Positions 25,116 through 30,753 of a stretch of 30,753 nucleotides of DNA are shown one piece after another. This DNA comes from an uncultured Cryomorphaceae bacterium (GTDB lineage Bacteria > Bacteroidota > Bacteroidia > Flavobacteriales > Schleiferiaceae), in contig CALCFH010000380.1 in NCBI GenBank assembly GCA_937900215.1, positions 1-30,753 on the forward strand. The letters are read 5' to 3'. How positions within the stretch are numbered: the stretch's first letter is position 1; each line of letters begins with the position of its first letter. The notes beneath the pieces were generated by a model that searched no databases, was not told where the DNA came from, and saw only the letters and a list, made by a program, of their open reading frames with translations. Both the position numbers and the translations under genes were made by a program.

Positions 25116-26357
25116 TTACTGGGCGATAATCACTCGGTGATTTGAAATAGAAGCTTCGCTCTTCATGCGGATAAAATAACTGCCTGCAGGAAAAGCGCTG
25201 AGGTCTAGCTGAGTGTCATTCTGATTTTCAACATTCTTTTCAAGTAGCGTTCTTCCGCTTCCATCTAATAAAGCGATCTGAAAAGAAGAAATCTCAGAGT
25301 GAATATTCAATAGGCCCTGGGTAGGATTTGGGAAGATACTGATTTCAGATAGCGCATTTTCTGCTATACCTATAGAGGTGCCTCTATTTTGACTAAAGTC
25401 AATGTTTCCTGTTGCGCTTCCACCAAATCCAGTAAAGAAAAGTTGATACACTCTTCCACCTTGACTGGTAACAAAATAGCTGAGGGAGTCGGTTATAGAC
25501 CATTGAAAAGTAGCGTTGTTGAAGCTCTTCCAATCGGATCCTATTCTAGAAATATCCATGTTGTCTAGTACATAGTTGGCTGAATCAGCTGCATTGGGAA
25601 TGGCGCCAAGAACGCGAGCAGAGCGAATGCCAATGTTGGTTTGGGCGCCCATAACGATATAGTTCAAAACAACCGGACCAGCCTGAATAGGCAAAGAATA
25701 TCGTCTAAAAACGAGGTCCCACTCTGAACTCAAAGGCTCGCGATCTAAGAATTGATCATCGGCTATATTGTAGTAGAAGAAATTCTTTCCCGCATAATTG
25801 GTCTTAATTGCGGTCTTTGTAATTTCATTGTTTCCATCTAAATCAGCCAATCGAAAAGTAAATTGCTGTCCCATTGCGGTCATTTCATCTATGATGAGTT
25901 TCTTGAAAGAACCATTTGAAAGTTGCAATACAAAAATTCTTTTTGCATTTACATTGTGCGTAATCTGATTGTACTGACCCCAACCGTAATCGGGATGCGA
26001 AGTACCCATATTGGCCAATGCACCTAAATTCCAAGATTCAGTAGAATTGTGCAATTCGCGCTGTTGCATTCCAGAAGTATCAATGCTATTCCAGTCGCTT
26101 ATATTGTCTGAAACAACAAAGGCTCTAAGTCCTTTGCCTTCATTGATAAGAATGCTCGCATCTTGAGGGCGGATGGTAAAGGCTAGGTCCCAATTGGATG
26201 CAGGTTCTGTTTTAATTTCACCTCCAGCAAGAGAATAGTAAATGTCATTAGCATACGAAGCACCCATGCTTACATTTACAGTCTGCTGCGCCTGCGCAAT
26301 AAAGGCAGCAGCGGTAAAAAGAGCGATTAACGTTTTTTTCATTTTTGAGAAGTTCAT
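25116..26357 (-). CDS. Secreted HmuY-like protein with T9SS type A sorting domain
   Basis: This 413-residue protein has a signal peptide (MKKTLIALFTAAAFIAQA from residue 6). The middle (about 25-320) has two HmuY-family-like segments, ASNWDLAFTIRPQDAS and SEWDLVFRRYSLPIQ with YIVMGAQTN, closely paralleling the lipoprotein two genes downstream. The last 75 residues are a T9SS type A sorting domain (IFPNPTQGLLNI; GSGRTLLEK; LSAFPAGSYFIRM), which leads to export and anchoring at the cell surface. It would thus be a surface or released ligand-capture protein. It is first in a long operon, 12 bases before the receptor. The ATG at 26342 is an alternative start. Confidence 0.8.
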   Translation of the reverse strand: MNFSKMKKTLIALFTAAAFIAQAQQTVNVSMGASYANDIYYSLAGGEIKTEPASNWDLAFTIRPQDASILINEGKGLRAFVVSDNISDWNSIDTSGMQQRELHNSTESWNLGALANMGTSHPDYGWGQYNQITHNVNAKRIFVLQLSNGSFKKLIIDEMTAMGQQFTFRLADLDGNNEITKTAIKTNYAGKNFFYYNIADDQFLDREPLSSEWDLVFRRYSLPIQAGPVVLNYIVMGAQTNIGIRSARVLGAIPNAADSANYVLDNMDISRIGSDWKSFNNATFQWSITDSLSYFVTSQGGRVYQLFFTGFGGSATGNIDFSQNRGTSIGIAENALSEISIFPNPTQGLLNIHSEISSFQIALLDGSGRTLLEKNVENQNDTQLDLSAFPAGSYFIRMKSEASISNHRVIIAQ

Positions 26358-26371
26358 TTTTGTTGTTTTTA

Positions 26372-26388
26372 TTTAGACTGATTCTAAA
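26372..26388. promoter_or_regulatory. Candidate operator: TTTAGA-N5-TCTAAA palindrome at the receptor-operon start
   Basis: TTTAGA (26372-26377) and TCTAAA (26383-26388) form a perfect inverted repeat with a CTGAT centre. It lies just downstream of the -7 element at 26394-26401, at the predicted transcription start of the HmuY-like operon. A repressor bound here would block initiation. A Fur- or DtxR-type iron repressor is the obvious candidate by context; this is inference. Confidence 0.5.
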
Positions 26389-26393
26389 CAGGT

Positions 26394-26424
26394 CAAAAGT
26401 AGTACGCAAAGAAGTTGTGGCAAA
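26394..26424 (-). promoter_or_regulatory. Promoter of the HmuY-like/TonB receptor operon (TTTG-N19-TACTTTTG)
   Basis: On the minus strand TTTG (26424-26421) is followed after exactly 19 bases by TACTTTTG (26401-26394), a complete match to the Bacteroidota -33/-7 consensus. Transcription should start near 26389, giving a leader of about 32 bases before the ATG at 26357. It is the clearest promoter in the window. Confidence 0.75.
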
Positions 26425-26426
26425 AC

Positions 26427-26434
26427 TAAGTTTG
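26427..26434 (+). promoter_or_regulatory. Candidate -7 promoter element (TAAGTTTG) for the glycosyltransferase
   Basis: TAAGTTTG matches TAnnTTTG and lies back-to-back with the divergent receptor-operon promoter, two bases from its -33 element. Its start of transcription would be near 26438, 13 bases before the ATG at 26451. No clear -33 was seen. Confidence 0.45.
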
Positions 26435-26450
26435 GTAAATTTTGCATGCT

Positions 26451-27530
26451 ATGATAGATATCATAAAACCTAGACCTTCTCGCACGGTAGTGGTAGCCGT
26501 TTTAAATTGGGGAATTGGCCATGCAAGCCGGTGTCTTCCCTTAATTAAAGAACTGCAAAAATCGGGTAAAGAGGTTGTTGTGTTTTCTGATGGCATAGCG
26601 TTGGAATTTTTATTGCTTCAATTCCCTGGCATAAAACATTTTTCTGTTCCGTCTTATAACATCCGTTATAGAGGGAAGGTTTTGTTACTGGAAATGTTAT
26701 TTCAACTGCCCTCCATTGCCTGGGCGGCCTTTAGAGAAAGACGCATTCTGAGAAGTTGGCTAAAGCAGAATTCTTGCGAGCGTATTTTTTCAGACAATCG
26801 ATTGGGCTTTGTTTCGAAGGAAATCCCTTCTTTTTATATTTCACATCAGCTCAATATTCAAGTTGGAATACTGAGTCCTTTGGCCTCTTTCCTCCATTAT
26901 GTATACTATCGCCGCTTTACGGCGGTTTTGGTTCCAGACCAAAGTCAAGGAGACGGATTGTCGGGTATTCTTGCTCATCCATTCGCCAAAGAACCAAAGA
27001 CCTATTCGTTCGGACTGTGGAGTCGCTTTGCATGGAGATTACATCCACCCTCTGAAAAGAAAAACTATGTATTAATTCTATTAAGCGGACCGGAGCCAGC
27101 ACGCAGCGCATGGGAAAGAGATCTTCTTTTACAAATGAAGGAGTTAAATGAGAACTCGTTTGTTCTGGTCAGAGGCACCACAAAAGAAGCCTTAAAAGAG
27201 AGGCCAGAAAATGTAGCGGTCTACGATCTAATTGGGGCCGACTTGCTTGAGAGTCTAATTGTCAACTCAAAAGGGGTGATTTGTCGTTCGGGCTATTCTA
27301 CGCTTATGGACTTGGCAGTATTGCAAGCCAAGGCTTTTGTAGTTGCAACACCCGGTCAAACAGAGCAGCTGTATTTAGCGGACTATCATAGCAGCAGAAA
27401 TCATGTGCGAACTGCGAGCCAGAAGAATTTTTCTTTAGAAGAAGCCGTAAGAGAGATAGAGGAAGGCATTTTTGGATTTGAAAAACCCCAAGAGGCCAAT
27501 TTTAAGGAGCTCTTAGCGCGCCTTCCGTAG
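26451..27530 (+). CDS. MurG-like glycosyltransferase (GT-B fold)
   Basis: The 359-residue protein has a GT-B layout: an N-terminal acceptor-side domain with VVVAVLNWGIGHASRCLPLI, where GxGH resembles the MurG/MGDG-synthase glycine loop, and a C-terminal nucleotide-sugar domain with ICRSGYSTLMDLAVLQAKAF then ATPGQTEQLYLA, the pattern of family 28 C-terminal domains. Donor and acceptor cannot be named; lipid or polysaccharide glycosylation is likely. MurG itself is unlikely, since the sequence lacks the other MurG blocks and a murein cluster. The ATG at 26451 is chosen over an in-frame TTG at 26442. Its end overlaps the convergent histidine-kinase end by 18 bases. Confidence 0.82.
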   Translation: MIDIIKPRPSRTVVVAVLNWGIGHASRCLPLIKELQKSGKEVVVFSDGIALEFLLLQFPGIKHFSVPSYNIRYRGKVLLLEMLFQLPSIAWAAFRERRILRSWLKQNSCERIFSDNRLGFVSKEIPSFYISHQLNIQVGILSPLASFLHYVYYRRFTAVLVPDQSQGDGLSGILAHPFAKEPKTYSFGLWSRFAWRLHPPSEKKNYVLILLSGPEPARSAWERDLLLQMKELNENSFVLVRGTTKEALKERPENVAVYDLIGADLLESLIVNSKGVICRSGYSTLMDLAVLQAKAFVVATPGQTEQLYLADYHSSRNHVRTASQKNFSLEEAVREIEEGIFGFEKPQEANFKELLARLP

Positions 27531-28568
27531 GGTGAAAGAAAAAGTAGAGCCTACATTTTCCGCAGATCGCACATTAATGGTTTGTCTATGTCCTTCTATA
27601 ATGTGTTTTACTATGGCCAATCCAAGTCCAGAGCCGCCCATATCGCGTGCTCTACTTTTATCTACCCTATAGAATCGCTCAAAAACTCTAGGGATGTCTT
27701 TTTCGGGTATGCCTAGTCCATTATCGGATATTTCAACCAATACATTTTGGTGCATATCGTACAATTTCACCTCCACAAAGCCTTTGCTTTGTTTGCTGTA
27801 TTTAATGGCATTGTTGAGCAAGTTCACCAGAACTTGTTCAATGCGCTGAGGGTCTCCTTCTACCCAGAAAGATTGTTTGGTGTTTGGAATACGGAGTTCA
27901 ACAGAGCGCTCCTTAGCCATATCATCAAAGAGCTCTGCCGTTTCTTTTAAGACTGAATTCAGGTCGAATTCAACCAACTTAATATCCAACACACCCGATT
28001 CTAAACGTGTAATGAGTTCAAGATCATTTATAATGTTGATCATTCTCTCAACACTTTTAGATGCCCGTGTTAAATAGCGCGTATTGATTTCCGGATCGTC
28101 AATGGCGCCATCCAACAGAGTAAGAAGATACCCCTGAATATTAAAAATCGGTGTCTTGAGTTCATGACTAATGTTTCCTATGAACTCCCGTCTATAGGTT
28201 TCTCTCTCTCTTAAATCGGCCAGTTCTTGGCTTCGCTGAGAGTCCCATTCGCTTACTTCCTTGCTCACTGAAGAAAGATCTCTTGTGATCTTTGATTTCG
28301 GACTCTTCTTTTCTCCTGTTTTTAGGTTGTGAATGTTCTTGTAGATCAGGGTAATTTTCTCATAAATAAAGCGATCTGTCAATCGCCATATCAGTAAAAA
28401 GCAAAGGAGTAAGACAATGGCGTGCAAAGACAAAAAGAAGGGCCAAGAAAAGGCCATTCCAGACATCCAATAGGCTATATAAAACAATAGATAAGAAGCA
28501 AGGCCTAGAATGGTGGTTATCAGTAAGGAGAGTAAAAGAGGATTGTCTAATCTAGATTGCCTTGACAT
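27513..28568 (-). CDS. PhoR-like sensor histidine kinase
   Basis: The 351-residue kinase has two membrane helices (about 11-34 and 43-62) with a loop of under 10 residues, so no periplasmic sensing domain, and a coiled linker. The HisKA domain contains FIGNISHELKTPIFNIQGY with His135 as phosphoacceptor. The ATPase domain shows the N box (EQVLVNLLNNAIKYS), G1 (DNGLGIP), F (FERFYRVD) and G2 (GGSGLGLAIVKHI). The sequence around the histidine resembles PhoR kinases of Bacteroidota, but phosphate sensing is inferred. It follows the response regulator by nine bases and is its partner. Confidence 0.9.
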   Translation of the reverse strand: MSRQSRLDNPLLLSLLITTILGLASYLLFYIAYWMSGMAFSWPFFLSLHAIVLLLCFLLIWRLTDRFIYEKITLIYKNIHNLKTGEKKSPKSKITRDLSSVSKEVSEWDSQRSQELADLRERETYRREFIGNISHELKTPIFNIQGYLLTLLDGAIDDPEINTRYLTRASKSVERMINIINDLELITRLESGVLDIKLVEFDLNSVLKETAELFDDMAKERSVELRIPNTKQSFWVEGDPQRIEQVLVNLLNNAIKYSKQSKGFVEVKLYDMHQNVLVEISDNGLGIPEKDIPRVFERFYRVDKSRARDMGGSGLGLAIVKHIIEGHRQTINVRSAENVGSTFSFTLRKAR

Positions 28569-28577
28569 ATTTTATTC

Positions 28578-29267
28578 TTAAATCTCAAATTTATAGCCCA
28601 CGCCTTTTACGGTACGAATGTACTTCTCACCAATTTTTTCGCGAATTTTTCGAACATGAACGTCAATGGTTCGTCCACCCACAACCACATCATTGCCCCA
28701 TATTCTATCTAAAATTTCATCGCGACTAAACACCTTGCCTTGTTTGGTGCAAAGGAGATAGAGCAGTTCAAATTCTTTTCTTGGAAGCTCAATTTTTTTT
28801 GACTTCACCGTTACTTGGTATTTCTCATGATCAATAGACAGATCGCCAAAAGTGAGTATAGAATCTTCCATTACCTCCGTTGAAGAAGAAGAGCGCCTTA
28901 ATAATGCCTTAACACGACTCACCAATACTTTTGGCTTAATAGGTTTGGTAATATAATCGTCTGCGCCTGCATCAAAGCCGGCCACTTGAGAGTAATCTTC
29001 GCCTCGAGCTGTTAGAAATGCAATTAAAGTGTCTTTAAAGTTTTCGTCTTTGCGGAGAATATCGCAGGTTTCAATGCCATCCATTCCGGGCATCATTACG
29101 TCTAATAGAATAAGATGAGGCCTTTGTTTACGGGCCTTATCTAGGGCTTCTAAGCCATTTGAAGCTGTGGTAACAAGAAAACCTTCCTTTTTGAGATTGT
29201 AGCCAACAAACTCAAGAATGTCTGCCTCATCATCTACCAACAGAATTTTGAAATCGCTGTTTTCCAT
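28578..29267 (-). CDS. PhoB/OmpR-family response regulator
   Basis: The 229-residue regulator has a receiver domain with acidic pocket Asp12/Asp13, phosphoacceptor Asp56 in LLDVMMPGMDG, Thr86, and Lys108 in TKPIKP, followed by a winged-helix DNA-binding domain (about 130-229; ELPRKEFELLYLL, RTIDVHVRKIREKIG, VKGVGYKFEI). Such regulators bind direct repeats as dimers after phosphorylation. The ATG at 29267 was chosen over 29324, which would add 19 residues not found in the family and overlap the promoter. It is divergent from the lipoprotein gene, a likely target by context. Confidence 0.93.
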   Translation of the reverse strand: MENSDFKILLVDDEADILEFVGYNLKKEGFLVTTASNGLEALDKARKQRPHLILLDVMMPGMDGIETCDILRKDENFKDTLIAFLTARGEDYSQVAGFDAGADDYITKPIKPKVLVSRVKALLRRSSSSTEVMEDSILTFGDLSIDHEKYQVTVKSKKIELPRKEFELLYLLCTKQGKVFSRDEILDRIWGNDVVVGGRTIDVHVRKIREKIGEKYIRTVKGVGYKFEI

Positions 29268-29282
29268 TGCTGTAATTTGAAT

Positions 29283-29290
29283 CAAAAATA
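29283..29290 (-). promoter_or_regulatory. Candidate -7 promoter element (TATTTTTG) for the two-component genes
   Basis: TATTTTTG on the minus strand matches TAnnTTTG, placing the start of transcription near 29278, about 11 bases before the response-regulator ATG at 29267. No TTG -33 element is seen at 17-20 bases, as may happen for an activator-dependent promoter. Confidence 0.4.
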
Positions 29291-29354
29291 GCCATTGGGA
29301 ATTTGGGTGATTCATGCAACCCAAACTTCTACATTTCTTAATTTACAGATAATA

Positions 29355-29382
29355 TTGGCGCTGTCAGCAAACTTCACTTTTG
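29355..29382 (+). promoter_or_regulatory. Candidate promoter of the lipoprotein gene (TTG-N17-CACTTTTG)
   Basis: TTG at 29355-29357 and CACTTTTG at 29375-29382 are 17 bases apart; the -7 differs from TAnnTTTG only at its first base. Start of transcription would be near 29387. The spacer includes CTGTCA (29361-29366), which equals one half of the E. coli Pho box, but no second half at the 11-base period. Confidence 0.4.
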
Positions 29383-29399
29383 CACAACGAATAAATAAC

Positions 29400-29414
29400 A
29401 TTCTGACTCAGAAT
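29400..29414. promoter_or_regulatory. Perfect palindrome in the lipoprotein leader (ATTCTGA-C-TCAGAAT)
   Basis: ATTCTGA and TCAGAAT flank a single C, forming a 15-base perfect inverted repeat about 13 bases after the predicted start of transcription. It could be an operator for a dimeric regulator or a short leader hairpin (ATTCTG-ACT-CAGAAT). Confidence 0.4.
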
Positions 29415-29441
29415 ATGAATCAGAAAAAAATTAAGAGCAAA

Positions 29442-30698
29442 ATGAGAACAAAGAGTTTCAAAACAGCAATTTTCGCTGCTATTGTACTGGTTGGAATAGG
29501 TACTTCATGTACAGATGACAACAACGACAACCCTAACATTCCAACGAATACAAACGTAATCAAAACGGGTCAAATTACAGCCGACGAGACTTGGACGGCA
29601 GACAAAGTATATCAACTTAGAGGTCGTGTAACTGTGGTAAACGGTGCAACCTTAACCATTCAAGCAGGAACAGTAGTGAAGGGTGAGGCAGGACAGGATG
29701 CCAATGCTTCTGTATTAATCATTGCACGCGGCGGAAAAATCAACGCTCAAGGAACCTCTACTTCTCCTATTATTTTCACTTCTGTAGCAGACAATATCGT
29801 TTCTGGTCAAGTGGCTAGTCCGAATTTGAATGGTTCTTTCTCTGGTCTTTGGGGCGGTGTAATTGTTCTTGGTAGAGCACCCATATCCATCCAAAACGGA
29901 ACTCAAGCACAAATAGAAGGCATTCCACCAACAGACACCAATGGTTTATACGGAGGAAGCAATCCTACAGACAACTCAGGTATCCTACGCTATGTTTCAA
30001 TCCGTCACGGAGGAACACTGATCGGCAACGGTAATGAAATCAACGGTCTTACCCTTGGCGGTGTAGGTTCTGGAACGAGCATCGACCATATCGAGGTTTT
30101 GGGTAACCTAGACGATGGAGTAGAGTGGTTCGGTGGAACTGTAAATGTATCGGATCTATTGGTTTGGAATACAGGAGATGATGCCTTTGATGTAGACCAA
30201 GCCTATACAGGTACTATCAATAATATTATCGGCATTGGCGGTGCTGCACAAGACCATGCCCTTGAAATTGATGGACCAGAAGGATCTTTAACTGGTGGAT
30301 TCACCATGACCAATGGTACCTTTGTTGGATACAACGATCAGGGTACAGACGGAGGAGAATATGGCGACTTCCGCGATGGCGCAGAAGGAAGCCTGAGCAA
30401 CCTTTTCTTCAAGAATTTCTCAGATAATTCAGATCTAGAGTTAGACGATGATGTTTCATCAAACAACTATAAGGCGGGTACTTTGATGTTCGGTTCTGCT
30501 TGGCAGTTCGATGTATCGCACCTTACTTCTGGAAACCTTACTACAGATGATATTTTTGCAGATAAGTCTCCCGCTGGAGATGCCTTCTCAGATTTGAGTT
30601 TCTCAACTATTGTTACCACTCCAACGGTTGGAGCCGATGCGTCAGAATTCGCAGGTTGGACTTGGGGTGATGTTTTAGGTGCTTTAGACGGACTATAG
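29442..30698 (+). CDS. Beta-helix-like lipoprotein of uncharacterised Bacteroidota family
   Basis: The 418-residue protein begins with a lipoprotein signal (RTKSFKTAIFAAIVLVGIG, lipobox GTSC, Cys23), then an Asp/Asn-rich linker (about 24-40). The body is rich in Gly, Asp, Asn and Thr, with repeated short strands such as GATLTIQAGTVVKGE, IIFTSVADN, GLWGGVIVLGRAPI, RHGGTLIGNGNEINGLTLGG and DDGVEWFGGTVNVSDL, which suggest a right-handed parallel beta-helix. I recall related proteins in many Bacteroidota near TonB receptors, sometimes misannotated as multidrug transporters; there is no membrane domain here. Function is unknown. ATG 29442 was chosen over 29415 because 29415 follows the leader palindrome directly and gives an overlong signal. 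It is divergent from PhoB-like regulators. Confidence 0.75.
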   Translation: MRTKSFKTAIFAAIVLVGIGTSCTDDNNDNPNIPTNTNVIKTGQITADETWTADKVYQLRGRVTVVNGATLTIQAGTVVKGEAGQDANASVLIIARGGKINAQGTSTSPIIFTSVADNIVSGQVASPNLNGSFSGLWGGVIVLGRAPISIQNGTQAQIEGIPPTDTNGLYGGSNPTDNSGILRYVSIRHGGTLIGNGNEINGLTLGGVGSGTSIDHIEVLGNLDDGVEWFGGTVNVSDLLVWNTGDDAFDVDQAYTGTINNIIGIGGAAQDHALEIDGPEGSLTGGFTMTNGTFVGYNDQGTDGGEYGDFRDGAEGSLSNLFFKNFSDNSDLELDDDVSSNNYKAGTLMFGSAWQFDVSHLTSGNLTTDDIFADKSPAGDAFSDLSFSTIVTTPTVGADASEFAGWTWGDVLGALDGL

Positions 30699-30736
30699 TA
30701 GAAAGTCAACACATAGAGACTTTAATGAAAGAGAGG

Positions 30737-30753
30737 CACAGGATTTTCCTGTG
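30737..30753. terminator. Hairpin at the window edge, possible terminator
   Basis: CACAGGA and TCCTGTG flank TTT, a seven-base-pair stem-loop 38 bases after the lipoprotein stop. The upstream GAGAGG could extend the stem if the sequence beyond the edge is CCTCTC. No T-tract can be seen because the window ends. Confidence 0.4.

Noticed and set aside
26451..27530. Calling the glycosyltransferase MurG
   Set aside because: It shares the GT-B layout and C-terminal pattern, but lacks other MurG blocks and lies outside any cell-wall cluster.
29361..29377. CTGTCA followed by CTTCAC before the lipoprotein, resembling a Pho box
   Set aside because: Only the first half matches the E. coli consensus; the second half does not match at the 11-base period, and the binding site of Bacteroidota PhoB-like regulators may differ.
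29295..29441. Longer N-terminus for the lipoprotein, extending upstream to 29295
   Set aside because: It would place the promoter and the leader palindrome inside the gene and put about 49 residues before an otherwise standard lipoprotein signal.

Overview
The window looks like a piece of chromosome from a Bacteroidota bacterium, most likely in or near the Flavobacteriales. The evidence is a type IX secretion (T9SS) C-terminal sorting domain, a TonB-dependent receptor beside HmuY-like proteins, promoters of the TAnnTTTG type, starts without Shine-Dalgarno sequences, a cysteine-poor L32, and gene orders typical of the phylum (flippase-dut-nucleotidyltransferase; DUF177-rpmF-fabH-accB-accC; trmB-MGMT-mrp-nfu). 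Genes are tightly packed. No gene-free stretch exceeds 300 bases, and I saw no tRNA, rRNA, insertion sequence, prophage or CRISPR array.

Layout. 1-2228 (minus): envelope-sugar operon of flippase, dUTPase and a nucleotidyltransferase cut by the window edge. 2315-5646 (plus): secreted M28 peptidase with PDZ domain, glycerol-3-phosphate dehydrogenase, and a nitroreductase-fold protein that closely resembles iodotyrosine deiodinase. 5634-10324 (minus): uvrC, a patatin-POTRA-barrel outer-membrane protein and a Crp/Fnr regulator. 10405-12847: purD, a tiny membrane protein on the minus strand and a multi-pass membrane protein. 12901-16568 (plus): fatty-acid initiation operon (DUF177, L32, FabH, AccB, AccC) ending in a strong bidirectional terminator.

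16622-26357 (minus) is a nine-gene run read from right to left: a T9SS-secreted HmuY-like protein, a HmuR-like TonB receptor, a HmuY-like lipoprotein, TrmB, an alkyltransferase-like protein without its cysteine, Mrp ATPase, Nfu scaffold, and the two subunits of a 2-oxoacid:ferredoxin oxidoreductase. It thus joins probable heme/iron capture, Fe-S cluster handling and an Fe-S enzyme. Its promoter matches the Bacteroidota consensus fully, and a 17-base palindrome sits at the predicted transcription start, a good candidate for an iron-responsive operator.

26451-30753: a MurG-like glycosyltransferase on the plus strand, a PhoR/PhoB-like two-component pair on the minus strand, and a divergent lipoprotein of an uncharacterised beta-helix-like family whose leader carries a perfect palindrome.

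The most interesting items are the double HmuY-like uptake locus with its candidate operator, the bacterial iodotyrosine-deiodinase homologue with its whole substrate-binding triad, and the PhoB-adjacent lipoprotein of unknown function. No wholly new multi-gene defence or mobile system was evident.
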